The position numbers and the translations under genes were made by a program. This document shows positions 1 through 7,450 of a DNA stretch of 11,770 bases, piece by piece. The DNA is taken from assembly GCA_038230415.1 (NCBI GenBank), contig JBBRNH010000125.1, forward strand, positions 1-11,770, in the 5' to 3' direction. Every line of letters starts with the position of its first letter. Position 1 is the stretch's first letter. A model generated the notes under the pieces. It ran no database searches and had not been told where the DNA came from. It worked only from the letters and a program-made list of their open reading frames with translations. The DNA is from JBBRNH01 sp038230415 (lineage in GTDB: Bacteria; Bacteroidota; Bacteroidia; Cytophagales; Spirosomataceae).

Positions 1-432
1 ACAGTACGACGCGCAATGCACCGGAATTACCCCCTTGCCCGAAGCCACAAAATCGAGCAGGGCGCGTTCCTGCGGCTTCGGGATAGAATCCCAGTTGGCG
101 TAGATAAGCAGACCATCGTATTTGGCTAAGTTACTGGCGTTGAGGTCGGTAAGCTGATCGGTGTAGGTAATGTTGATACCCCGGTTGCCAAGCGCGGTCA
201 TCAATTGCGGCACCCGTTCGAGCGGTTTGTGGTGGCCGTTATCGCCCAAAAATAGAATATCTATCCGGCGTGGTCGGTCGTCACCGGGGGCCGGTGTCCG
301 CAACGTGGCGTTGGGACTCAGCCCCACTTTGGGTTTGCCCGACATATCGCGGGGGCTGCTCGTGGGTTGCCGGGTGCAGTGGGTAAACAGAACAAGCGAG
401 CATAAAAACAGAACAAACGAGCGCGACAGCAT
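1..432 (-). CDS. ThuA-domain protein, 5' part only (runs off left edge)
   Basis: The minus strand is open from an ATG at 432-430 through base 1 (144 codons, no stop), so this is the N-terminal part of a longer protein. Residues 1-19 resemble a lipoprotein signal (basic Arg4, hydrophobic core, Cys19), although His18 just before the cysteine is atypical. After a Pro/Ser/Gly-rich linker, residues about 56-144 read as a ThuA-like (class I glutamine-amidotransferase-fold) domain: RIDILFLGDNGHHKPLERVP, then a central KYDGLLIYANWDSIP and VIPVHCASYC at the edge. From family knowledge, Bacteroidota and Planctomycetes proteins with this opening are often very long secreted proteins that add dehydrogenase-like, HEAT and cytochrome c (CxxCH) domains; those parts would lie outside the window, so I cannot confirm them. 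A perfect -7 promoter element lies 22 nt upstream of the ATG. The substrate is unknown. Confidence 0.85.
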   Translation of the reverse strand, partial: MLSRSFVLFLCSLVLFTHCTRQPTSSPRDMSGKPKVGLSPNATLRTPAPGDDRPRRIDILFLGDNGHHKPLERVPQLMTALGNRGINITYTDQLTDLNASNLAKYDGLLIYANWDSIPKPQERALLDFVASGKGVIPVHCASYC

Positions 433-454
433 GACGGTATTGGTTTATACACGC

Positions 455-462
455 CAAAGATA
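455..462 (-). promoter_or_regulatory. Candidate Bacteroidota -7 promoter element for the ThuA-domain gene
   Basis: The minus strand reads TATCTTTG, a perfect match to the Bacteroidota sigma-A -7 consensus TAnnTTTG. It ends 22 nt before the ATG at 432, the same distance seen for the AraC gene's element in this window. I see no clear -33 TTG at the usual spacing, where the adjacent hairpin begins. Confidence 0.55.
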
Positions 463-478
463 ATCAGGGGCGATTTCT

Positions 479-522
479 ATGCCTTCGTAGCACCGGCAGA
501 ATTGCCGGTGCTACGAAGGCAT
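479..522. terminator. Perfect 20-bp hairpin between SDR and ThuA genes (possible terminator)
   Basis: Bases 479-498 and 503-522 are perfect reverse complements (core GCCTTCGTAGCACCGGCA) separated by the 4-nt loop GAAT. The hairpin begins 28 nt after the SDR stop on the minus strand and ends just before the -7 element of the ThuA gene, a good place to end SDR transcription. No U-tract follows on either strand, so it is not a standard intrinsic terminator. It may instead be a dispersed palindromic repeat or an RNA-stabilising hairpin. The structure itself is certain; its role is inferred. Confidence 0.55.
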
Positions 523-550
523 TCATTGCTACACGCTGAAAAGTGGTTTG

Positions 551-1315
551 TCAGAGGTGGATGCCGCCCGACACCTCGATCCGCTGACCGTTTATCCAGC
601 GGGCTTCGTCGGTGCAGAGAAACGCCACCACCCCGCCAATATCGTCGGGCAGTCCCACCCGGCCCAACGCCGTTTGCCCGGCCAAGTGCTTGTTTACCTG
701 AGCGTTATCGCGCACCATGCCCCCGCCGAAGTCGGTTTCGATAGCACCCGGTGCCACAATATTCACGGCAATGCCCCGCGAGCCAAGTTCAGCGGCCATG
801 TATTTGGTCAGGGTCTCGATGCCGCCTTTCATCGAAGCGTATGCCGCGTAGCCGGGGCCGCTGAACCGGGCCAGCCCCGACGAAATATTAATGATCCGTC
901 CGCCATCGGCTAATAGCGGCAGGGCTTTCTGGGTCAGGAAAAAGACGCTCTTGAAATGAACGTTCATCATCTCGTCGAACTGCGCTTCGGTGGTGGTAGC
1001 GAAGGGCGCATAGACCCCTGTACCGGCGTTGTTGATCAAGAAATTGAAGTGATCCGTGCCGAACGTGTCCTGCAAGGTGGTGGTGACGGCGGTAAAAAAA
1101 CCGTCGAAGCCGCTGCTGTCGGCCACGTTGAGTTGCAGGGCCGCTGCCCGTTGGCCGAGGGCTTCAATAGCGGCAACCACCGTCTGCGCTTCGTCGTGCC
1201 GACTGTTATAGGTCAGGATCACGTTGATGCCTTTTTGGGCTAAGCTCAGGGCCATATTTTTGCCGAGACCCCGGCTGCCGCCGGTGACGAGGGCAATTTT
1301 GCTGTTCGTTGTCAT
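551..1315 (-). CDS. SDR-family NAD(P)-dependent oxidoreductase (FabG-like)
   Basis: This 254-residue protein has the full length and motif set of a classical short-chain dehydrogenase/reductase. The nucleotide-binding TGGSRGLG is at residues 11-18, NNAG at 95-98, the structural Asn at 118, the catalytic Ser at 145 or 146, and Tyr159/Lys163 in a YASMK motif. The C-terminus has the usual PGAIETDF stretch and a final ING..IEVSGG block. Such soluble cytoplasmic enzymes reduce or oxidise carbonyl/alcohol groups with NAD(P)H; the real substrate cannot be read from the sequence. The gene lies 100 bp downstream of the AraC-family regulator on the same strand. That gap carries a possible degenerate promoter (CACCTTTG, 1350-1343) and a 12-bp palindrome, so it may be transcribed separately and controlled by the regulator. 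The start ATG at 1315 directly precedes the beta-alpha-beta fold, as expected. A FabG assignment would be too specific. Confidence 0.93.
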   Translation of the reverse strand: MTTNSKIALVTGGSRGLGKNMALSLAQKGINVILTYNSRHDEAQTVVAAIEALGQRAAALQLNVADSSGFDGFFTAVTTTLQDTFGTDHFNFLINNAGTGVYAPFATTTEAQFDEMMNVHFKSVFFLTQKALPLLADGGRIINISSGLARFSGPGYAAYASMKGGIETLTKYMAAELGSRGIAVNIVAPGAIETDFGGGMVRDNAQVNKHLAGQTALGRVGLPDDIGGVVAFLCTDEARWINGQRIEVSGGIHL

Positions 1316-1369
1316 ATCGTTTGTGTTAAAAAATCAACGACACAAAGGTGCGGCATAAAACGGGCTGCG

Positions 1370-1381
1370 TGTTTGCAAACA
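1370..1381. promoter_or_regulatory. 12-bp perfect palindrome upstream of the SDR gene, possible operator
   Basis: TGTTTGCAAACA is its own reverse complement. It lies 54 nt upstream of the SDR start, between the AraC stop and a possible -7-like CACCTTTG at 1350-1343 on the minus strand. The position suits an operator. However, AraC-family proteins more often bind direct repeats, so the cognate factor is unclear. Confidence 0.3.
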
Positions 1382-1415
1382 TCAATCCACTACTTACGAA
1401 ATTCAAATCAACGGC

Positions 1416-2342
1416 TCACGACCGAAAGGCTACCGGGGACGTGGCCGTCTGTTTTCTGAAAAAATTGGAAAAATGGGCGATTTCATCAAACCCCAAACAA
1501 TAAGCGATTTGAGAAACCGGCCAGTCGGTTTGGGTCAACAGGGCTTTGGCTTCCTGAACAACCCGGCTGCTGATGACATCGGTGGTAGTGCGACCCATGT
1601 TTTGCTTCAAGACTTTGTTGAGGTGGTTGACGTGAACCGACAGCCGGTCGGCGTAGTCTTTGGCCGTGCGGAGGGTCAGTTTTTGTTGGGGTGATTCGAT
1701 GGGGAATTGCCGTTCGAGCAGTTCGATAAACAGCGACGAAATCCGGGCCGAGGCCGTATGAGCGGGCCGGAGCGCGGTGGCGGGTTGTAGTTTCTGACCA
1801 TAGTGGATTAGTTCGACCACATAATTCCGCAATAAGTCATACTTGTAGGCGTAATCTGACGCTAACTCCCGGTGCATCTTCTCAAACAGTAACTCGATTT
1901 CGTGGGCATCCTGGTCGCTAAGCTCAAAAACGGGATACCCGCCGGGGGTGAAGATTGGCAGTTCATCCAGCACGACCCCGCTTTTGGCCGGCAGCAAAAA
2001 CGCATCGGTGAAGATGCAGAAATGCCCCGACTGATTGGTGTCCTGCGGAAGCCAGTGATACGGCACGTTGGGCGTGGCAAACAGCAGCGCATTCCGCTCA
2101 ATATCAATGACTTTGTCGGCATACTCGGCCCGGTTTCGTCCGGTAATCAGGCTGATTTTGTAATATGCCCGTCGGTTATAGGGCATAAACGGCTTCTCCT
2201 TCATTCGCTGCACTAAGTCGCCGATGTCGAAGACGTTGAAATGGCCGATTTCCTGATTTATGCCGGGCGGCAACAGCGCGTATAGTTCAGCATTGGTACG
2301 GGTAATCTGCCGGTAAAATTCATCAACGGTTATCGTATCCAT
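1416..2342 (-). CDS. AraC-family transcriptional regulator
   Basis: The 308-residue protein has the two-part layout of the AraC/XylS family. The N-terminal portion (about 1-190) has the look of a cupin-like effector-binding domain, for example NVFDIGDLVQRM and NALLFATPNVPYHW. The C-terminal 84 residues (225-308) form the double helix-turn-helix. A first HTH lies around KDYADRLSVHVNHLNKVLK, and the second contains the family signature from about residue 277, with the spaced IAYCLGF and FSNFFRKQTATSP elements. It acts in the cytoplasm on DNA. It is divergent from susC and has the SDR gene 100 bp downstream on the same strand, so it could control either unit. In this family such a regulator is often beside its target SDR, while control of an adjacent sus operon is also plausible. 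A perfect -7 element lies 22 nt before the ATG. The ligand is unknown. Confidence 0.92.
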   Translation of the reverse strand: MDTITVDEFYRQITRTNAELYALLPPGINQEIGHFNVFDIGDLVQRMKEKPFMPYNRRAYYKISLITGRNRAEYADKVIDIERNALLFATPNVPYHWLPQDTNQSGHFCIFTDAFLLPAKSGVVLDELPIFTPGGYPVFELSDQDAHEIELLFEKMHRELASDYAYKYDLLRNYVVELIHYGQKLQPATALRPAHTASARISSLFIELLERQFPIESPQQKLTLRTAKDYADRLSVHVNHLNKVLKQNMGRTTTDVISSRVVQEAKALLTQTDWPVSQIAYCLGFDEIAHFSNFFRKQTATSPVAFRS

Positions 2343-2364
2343 CGGTAATCTGGTTTGTAAAATT

Positions 2365-2372
2365 CAAATATA
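2365..2372 (-). promoter_or_regulatory. Candidate -7 promoter element for the AraC gene
   Basis: The minus strand reads TATATTTG, a perfect TAnnTTTG, inside an A/T-rich stretch. It ends 22 nt before the ATG at 2342. No good -33 TTG is seen at 19-21 nt upstream, so recognition may depend on an activator or on the A/T-rich context. Confidence 0.55.
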
Positions 2373-2412
2373 TTAATTTTAGCTGACACCTGATTACAGA
2401 CAGCCCCGTGAT

Positions 2413-2453
2413 CCCAATCAGTTAGTCCGACAAAACTGATAAATTACATTGGG
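2413..2453. promoter_or_regulatory. Imperfect dyad in the AraC/susC divergent region, possible operator
   Basis: Two nested inverted pairs occur here: CCCAAT (2413-2418) with ATTGGG (2448-2453), and ATCAGTT (2417-2423) with AACTGAT (2434-2440). The pairs are not perfectly concentric. The site lies between the AraC -7 element and the probable susC promoter, so a bound protein could affect both genes. The functional role is inferred from position only. Confidence 0.35.
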
Positions 2454-2477
2454 CAACAAGACCGTTCAATAATTTTT
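2449..2477 (+). promoter_or_regulatory. Weak candidate susC promoter
   Basis: TTG at 2449-2451 is followed after 18 nt by TAATTTTT at 2470-2477, one base off TAnnTTTG and slightly short of the usual 19-21 nt spacing. TAGATTTT at 2478-2485 is an alternative -7. Either would leave a leader of roughly 70-85 nt before the ATG at 2561. The TTG overlaps the right end of the dyad at 2413-2453, so a protein bound there could occlude or assist polymerase. Confidence 0.3.
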
Positions 2478-2560
2478 TAGATTTTTAGTGGATAAAAGAA
2501 GATTATAGCGCGTTTATTGTGCGTTCGCTTCCGAATTATCGGCTCTCCCTCAACGACAAC

Positions 2561-5500
2561 ATGACTCGACGGATATCAGGACAGGTGGCCTTAGCCGTGT
2601 TTTTCGCCTGTCTATTTTTCAGTTGGCTGCTGCCCTACACGGCCAGTTTTGCCCAAAATCCAACGACTGACCGCCCCGTTTCGGGATTAGTTCAGGACAG
2701 TAAAAGCCAATCCCTGCCCGGCGTAAATATCCTGCTGAAAGGCACAACTCGCGGAACCACCACCGATGTTGCCGGACGCTTTCGGCTGGCCGTTCCCGAA
2801 ACCGGGGCCGTGTTGCAACTTTCTTACATCGGTTTTGCCACGCAGGAAATTACCGTCGGCACCCGCACCGACCTGACCATCACGCTGCTCGAAGACGATA
2901 AAACGCTGAACGAAATCGTGGTGGTGGGCTACGGCACCCAAAAGAAAAGCGACCTCACCGGGGCCGTTTCCACCATCACCGCCAAAGACATTGGCCGGTT
3001 GCCCGTTGGCGGTATTGATCAGGCCCTCCAGGGAAAAGCCGCCGGGGTGCGCGTCACGCAATCGTCGGGTGCGCCGGGCGAGGGCGTGGCCGTGCGTATC
3101 CGGGGCGTGGGAACCATCAACGACAACAGCCCGCTCTTCATCGTGGATGGCGTACCGACCAAAGATGCCTTCAGTATCCTGAATCCCAACGATATAGAAA
3201 GTATGTCGGTGCTGAAAGATGCGTCGTCGGCAGCGATTTATGGGGCGCGGGCAGCCAACGGCGTGATTGTGGTGACTACTAAACGCGGCAAAAGCGGTGC
3301 GCCCCGCGTGTCGTTCAACAGCTACACCGGCATTCAGCGCGTGGGGCGGCTGATTCCGATGGCGAACACGGCGGAGTATGTGCAGGTGTATAACGAAGCG
3401 GCCAATACCGACAACACAGAACTCGGCGACCCAACGCTGTTCCGCAAGCTCATCACCGCCGACCCCGCCACGCTGCCCAACACCGACTGGCAACGGGCCA
3501 TTTTTCGCACCGCTCCCATCCAGAATTACCAACTCAGCATCAGTGGCGGCAGCGAGAAATCGCATTATCTGCTGTCGGGTAATTACTTTGACCAGCAGGG
3601 TATTATCCTCAATTCAGGCTACAAACGTTACGCCCTCCGCACCAGTCTCGACACCGATATTGGCAGTGGGCCGGATGGTACTGGCAGCCGCGTTAAGGTT
3701 GGCACCAACCTGAACCTGACCTTCTCGAAGCGGAGCATCGTGGGCAGTTCGGGCGATGGCTACGGCGGCAACGGCGGCAGCATTGTCCGGTACGCGCTGT
3801 TCCACACGCCCGCCACACTCATCACCGACCCCGCAACGGGTCTGTATGTTGACCTGCCCGCCCGCACCGACCTTTTCGGCGATGGCTACAATCCGGTGGG
3901 GCTGGCCCGAAAAGCCGACAACAACGAGTCGCAATACCGGGCCTTTGGCAACCTGTTTGTCGAGTGGCAGGTCGTAAAAAACCTGCGCTTCCGTACCGAT
4001 GGCGGGCTTGATATTCAGTTTATTAATCGCAAAACGTTCAACGAAAACTGGGGAACCAACGGGCGTATCAACAGCCCGGCTACCTTGAGCAACCGCGTCA
4101 GCACCCTCAGTAACCTGAACTGGAACAACACCCTGACCTATTCCCGAACCTTCGGCACGGCCCACGATGTGGTGGCGTTGATTGGCACCGAAGCCATCAG
4201 CAACATTGGTCGTGATTTGGTCGGCAGCGACCGCAATTTTATTGACCAGGACCCAACCCTGCGTTACCTCGGCAGGGGCAACGACCCGCTGGGGCGCGGC
4301 AGCTCGGAGGGCGACCAACGGTGGCGGTTGTTTTCGCAGTTTGCGCGGGTCAACTACGCCTACCGGAATCGCTATTTGCTGACGGTGAACGCCCGGCGCG
4401 ATGGCTCGTCACGGTTTTCGCCCCAGAACCGCTACGCTACGTTTTTCTCCGGCTCGGCGGGCTGGAATGTAGATCAGGAAGCGTTTTTTCAGCGATTCGC
4501 CGATGTGGTCTCGGCCCTCAAAATTCGGGTCAGCGTGGGGCAGTTGGGCAATCAGGACATCGGCAATTACCCCTACGCATCCATCGTCGGCAGCGGTTAT
4601 AACTACCCGTTTGGCAGTCCGCAGCAGACCAACAACGGCTACGCCATCACGAGCCGGGGCAACGCCAACGTGAAATGGGAAGCCTCGACCCAGACCGATA
4701 TTGGCTTGGACGCGGGGTTTTTCAGGAATAAAATCCAGTTGACCGCCGACTATTTCATCAAAACCACGTCTGATATTCTGGTGCCGGTGCCGGCTCCGCG
4801 TTCGGGCGGCACGGCGGGGGTGCCATTCGTCAACGCCGGGCGGGTCGAGAACAAAGGCATCGAACTGGACCTGATTTACCGGGATAAAAAAGGCGCGTTC
4901 AGCTACGACATCACCGCCAACGGCTCGTTTATCCGCAACCGCGTGGTGTCGCTCTCCGACGGGCGGCCCATTCCCGGCGGGCGCATTGACAACGGCGTGT
5001 TTGGCACCCTTACCGAGCCAGGCCACCCCATCGGGTCGTTTTATCTGTTGCAGCAAGCGGGCATTTTCCAGAACGAGGGCGACATTTTCACGAGTGCGTT
5101 TCAGGGCAACGGCATCCGCCCCGGCGACGTAAAATTCACCGACATCAACGGCGATGGTCGCATCGATCAGGCCGACCGTTCGCACGTGGGCAGTCCCATT
5201 CCGACGCTGCTCTACGGCCTGACGGCGAACGCGCAGTGGAAAGGATTCGACGTATCGCTGTTTTTTCAGGGCGTGTCGGGCAACCAGATTTATTATCAGG
5301 TCGCCACCGACATCGAAGGGTTTTATCGGTCGTTCAACGTCACGCAGCGCGTGGTGCAGGATCGGTGGCGGGGCGAAGGCACGAGCAACACTCAGCCGAG
5401 GGTGTCGTGGCGGAGTTCGGGCAACAACAAACAACCCTCCACCCGCTTCCTGGAAAACGGGGCTTATACCCGGCTCAAAAACCTGCAACTCGGCTACACG

Positions 5501-5725
5501 TTACCGGCGATGTTGACCAAAAAAGTTGGTGCAACGAGTGTACGGATTTACGCAGCGGGCCAAAACCTGCTGACGTTTACGAAATACCCCGGCCTTGACC
5601 CCGAACAGCAAACGAGCGACAATGTGAACAACGAGCAGTTTCGGGGCGACGTGGCCGTTGGCATTGACTGGGGAACGTATCCGAGTGCGCGAACCTATAC
5701 GCTGGGGCTGAATGTAGGATTTTGA
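2561..5725 (+). CDS. susC-like: SusC/RagA-family TonB-linked outer-membrane transporter
   Basis: This 1054-residue protein has the domain order of SusC-type outer-membrane importers. A signal peptide covers residues 1-32 (TRR, long hydrophobic core, ending FAQ). A carboxypeptidase-regulatory-like (CarbopepD_reg_2) domain spans about 39-112. The NEIVVVGYG segment at 117-125 opens the TonB-plug domain, which closes with a GARAANGVIVVTT block. The rest is a 22-strand barrel ending in a terminal aromatic residue (LGLNVGF), typical for outer-membrane insertion. The usual late SusC element DINGDGRIDQADR is present. SusC moves glycan or peptide fragments into the periplasm using TonB energy, capped by SusD. 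I chose the ATG at 2561, which starts directly at the basic n-region; an in-frame GTG at 2519 would add 14 residues. Its stop overlaps the susD start by one base, so the two are surely co-transcribed. The substrate is not predictable. Confidence 0.96.
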   Translation: MTRRISGQVALAVFFACLFFSWLLPYTASFAQNPTTDRPVSGLVQDSKSQSLPGVNILLKGTTRGTTTDVAGRFRLAVPETGAVLQLSYIGFATQEITVGTRTDLTITLLEDDKTLNEIVVVGYGTQKKSDLTGAVSTITAKDIGRLPVGGIDQALQGKAAGVRVTQSSGAPGEGVAVRIRGVGTINDNSPLFIVDGVPTKDAFSILNPNDIESMSVLKDASSAAIYGARAANGVIVVTTKRGKSGAPRVSFNSYTGIQRVGRLIPMANTAEYVQVYNEAANTDNTELGDPTLFRKLITADPATLPNTDWQRAIFRTAPIQNYQLSISGGSEKSHYLLSGNYFDQQGIILNSGYKRYALRTSLDTDIGSGPDGTGSRVKVGTNLNLTFSKRSIVGSSGDGYGGNGGSIVRYALFHTPATLITDPATGLYVDLPARTDLFGDGYNPVGLARKADNNESQYRAFGNLFVEWQVVKNLRFRTDGGLDIQFINRKTFNENWGTNGRINSPATLSNRVSTLSNLNWNNTLTYSRTFGTAHDVVALIGTEAISNIGRDLVGSDRNFIDQDPTLRYLGRGNDPLGRGSSEGDQRWRLFSQFARVNYAYRNRYLLTVNARRDGSSRFSPQNRYATFFSGSAGWNVDQEAFFQRFADVVSALKIRVSVGQLGNQDIGNYPYASIVGSGYNYPFGSPQQTNNGYAITSRGNANVKWEASTQTDIGLDAGFFRNKIQLTADYFIKTTSDILVPVPAPRSGGTAGVPFVNAGRVENKGIELDLIYRDKKGAFSYDITANGSFIRNRVVSLSDGRPIPGGRIDNGVFGTLTEPGHPIGSFYLLQQAGIFQNEGDIFTSAFQGNGIRPGDVKFTDINGDGRIDQADRSHVGSPIPTLLYGLTANAQWKGFDVSLFFQGVSGNQIYYQVATDIEGFYRSFNVTQRVVQDRWRGEGTSNTQPRVSWRSSGNNKQPSTRFLENGAYTRLKNLQLGYTLPAMLTKKVGATSVRIYAAGQNLLTFTKYPGLDPEQQTSDNVNNEQFRGDVAVGIDWGTYPSARTYTLGLNVGF

Positions 5726-7242
5726 TGAATAACATGATGATAAAGGCCTGTAAATCAATTGTATTGCTCTACCTTCTGACCCTCGCATCAGTAGGGTGCA
5801 AAACCTACTTAGACGAGCCGCTCCTCGGAAATTATTCGGACGGAACGTTTTTCAAGACCGAAGCCCAGGCGGTGTTGGCGATCAACGCGGCCTACGTGCC
5901 GTTGTCGTTTTCGAGCGACCGCAACCGGCTGTGGGTCTTCGGCGATGTCGCTTCTGACGATGCGGCCAAAGGTGGTGACCCCGGCGATCAGGCCGATATT
6001 GGCTTGGTTGATGATTTTCGGATTTTTCCCAGCAACGGCCCGGTTGAGTCGCACTGGGGTGAGTTGTATGAAGGCATCGCCCGCTGTAATCAGGTATTGG
6101 TGCGGGTGCCGGGCATTGCCATGACCGAGACGGTGAAAACCCGGATTTTGGGTGAAGCGCGGTTTCTGCGGGCCATGTACTATTTCTATTTGGTGAATAT
6201 CTACGGCCCGGTGCCGCTGCTGCTCGAACCCAAAAACGCCGATCAGTTGCAGATTCCGCAGTCGCCGGTAGCCACGATTTATGAGCAGGGCATCGAACCC
6301 GATTTGCTGGAAGCTATTCGGAACCTGCCCGCCACGCAGGATGGTGGCAACGTTGGGCGGGCTACGAAGGGCGCGGCTACGGCCTTGCTGGCGAAGGCGT
6401 ATCTGTATCAGCAAAAATGGCAACAGGCCGCCACCACCGCCGGACAGGTGCAGGCCATCGGTAACTACGCGCTGCTGCCGGTGTACAGTCAGAATTTCAA
6501 TCAGGCCACGAAGAACAACCGCGAAGCCGTGTTCTCGGTGCAGCACCTGACGGGGCAGGTTGTGTTCACGGGCAACCGGCTGAACCAGTGGTTTGCCCCG
6601 CGCTCCGGCGAAAACGGCTATTTCTTCGACGTGCCGACACCGGGTTTCGTGGCCGAGTTCGAGAAAACAGGTGCGAATACGGGCGTGTTCGACCCCCGGC
6701 TCGATTACACCGTTGGCCGGGCCGGAACGCTGTGGCTCAATGGCGAACCGTTCGACCCCGGTTGGTCGCCGACGGGTTTTTTGAACAGGAAGCACGTGCA
6801 GCCGTTGGCCGAGATTCCGGCGAGCAACAAAGGCGATGGCAACCTGAACTACGTGGCAATCCGGTTTGCCGATGTGCTGCTGATGCAGGCCGAAGCCCTG
6901 AACGAGTTAGGGCGGTCGGCGGAGGCATTGCCGTTCCTGAATCAGGTCAGAAAACGGGCGCGGGAAAGTTACGGCAACGACCCCGCGCTGGGCAAAACCG
7001 TTCCTGCCGGGCTGCTGCCCGACGTGACGACTACCGGCCAGCAATCCCTCCGCGAAGCCATCCGGCACGAACGGCGGGTGGAGTTGGGATTTGAGTTTCA
7101 CCGCTATTTCGATCTCATGCGCTACGGACGCGACGTGGCCCAGGCCGCTCTCCGCGACAAAACAAATTTTGTGTATGCTACGAACCGCTATTTCCCGATT
7201 CCGCAAAGTGAGCGGGATACGAATAAGGCGTTGGTGTTTTAA
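5725..7242 (+). CDS. susD-like: SusD/RagB-family nutrient-binding outer-membrane lipoprotein
   Basis: This 505-residue protein is a normal-length SusD homologue, the surface lipoprotein that binds the ligand and caps SusC. A lipoprotein signal ends at LASVGC, with the lipidated cysteine at residue 25, followed by KTYLDEP, which has the charged residues expected for surface export. The N-terminal SusD-like domain shows the DGTFFKTEAQAVLAINAAY helix, then GEARFLRAMYYFYLVNIYGP with the TPR-like helices. The RagB/SusD C-terminal part includes ADVLLMQAEALNELGR, RHERRVELGFEFHRYFDLMR and the ending RYFPIPQSERD. The start is taken as the ATG at 5725, within the TGATG that overlaps the susC stop. ATGs at 5734 and 5737 would give a shorter n-region, and the lipobox is kept in every case. 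The overlap implies translational coupling with susC. Confidence 0.96.
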   Translation: MNNMMIKACKSIVLLYLLTLASVGCKTYLDEPLLGNYSDGTFFKTEAQAVLAINAAYVPLSFSSDRNRLWVFGDVASDDAAKGGDPGDQADIGLVDDFRIFPSNGPVESHWGELYEGIARCNQVLVRVPGIAMTETVKTRILGEARFLRAMYYFYLVNIYGPVPLLLEPKNADQLQIPQSPVATIYEQGIEPDLLEAIRNLPATQDGGNVGRATKGAATALLAKAYLYQQKWQQAATTAGQVQAIGNYALLPVYSQNFNQATKNNREAVFSVQHLTGQVVFTGNRLNQWFAPRSGENGYFFDVPTPGFVAEFEKTGANTGVFDPRLDYTVGRAGTLWLNGEPFDPGWSPTGFLNRKHVQPLAEIPASNKGDGNLNYVAIRFADVLLMQAEALNELGRSAEALPFLNQVRKRARESYGNDPALGKTVPAGLLPDVTTTGQQSLREAIRHERRVELGFEFHRYFDLMRYGRDVAQAALRDKTNFVYATNRYFPIPQSERDTNKALVF

Positions 7243-7247
7243 GCAGA

Positions 7248-7393
7248 TGTAGAGACGCAATATTTTGCGTCTCACCGCCGGATGGTACGCCGAAAGACAA
7301 ATTTGCGTCTCACCGCCGGATGGTATGCTGGTTGCAGAACGTTCATTGGCGTATTGCTGACGCGAAGGAGACGCAAAATATTGCGCTTCTATG
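7248..7393. repeat. Inverted-repeat element with internal direct repeats, between susD and LamG gene
   Basis: The 208-bp gap after susD is largely filled by this element. The left end (7248-7273) contains the hairpin GAGACGCAA-TATT-TTGCGTCTC (7252-7273). The right end repeats it inverted: 18 bases at 7368-7385 exactly match the reverse complement of 7256-7273, and the following bases to about 7393 match partly. Inside, a 24-bp direct repeat occurs at 7264-7287 and 7302-7325 (start-to-start 38 bp, beginning TTTGCGTCTC and ending GGATGGTA). The layout resembles a non-mobile relative of a MITE, or a cluster of small palindromic repeats. No coding potential is seen. The left hairpin, 9 nt after the susD stop, might attenuate transcription, though no T-tract follows. 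Confidence 0.75.
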
Positions 7394-7450
7394 TAGGCTA
7401 ACAATTTTTTAGTTCCAATTTCACAAGTTAATGTAAACCGATCAAAACCA

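Noticed and set aside
170..463. Plus-strand open frame of 97 codons near the left edge
   Set aside because: It lies antisense to the ThuA-domain gene, which has a signal sequence, recognisable domain residues and a promoter element.
2519..2560. GTG at 2519 as the susC start
   Set aside because: The 14 extra residues are polar and delay the basic/hydrophobic signal. The ATG at 2561 follows an A/C-rich leader and begins the signal directly. This remains possible but is less likely.
2687..4318. Minus-strand open frames of 292 and 234 codons opposite susC
   Set aside because: They are mirror shadows of SusC coding sequence, with low-complexity Gly/Ala/Val/Arg composition and no family features.
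4409..5488. Long minus-strand open frame (359 codons) inside susC
   Set aside because: It is antisense to a clearly real SusC barrel, has no recognisable domain, and is expected from the high G+C codon bias of the gene.
5809..6795. Minus-strand open frame of 328 codons opposite susD
   Set aside because: It is antisense to a complete SusD with all family motifs, and its translation is Arg/His/Gln-rich without a domain.
7264..7325. Two 24-bp direct repeats that could look like a small CRISPR array
   Set aside because: There are only two repeats with a 14-bp spacer, too short for CRISPR. They lie inside an inverted-repeat element and there is no cas gene.
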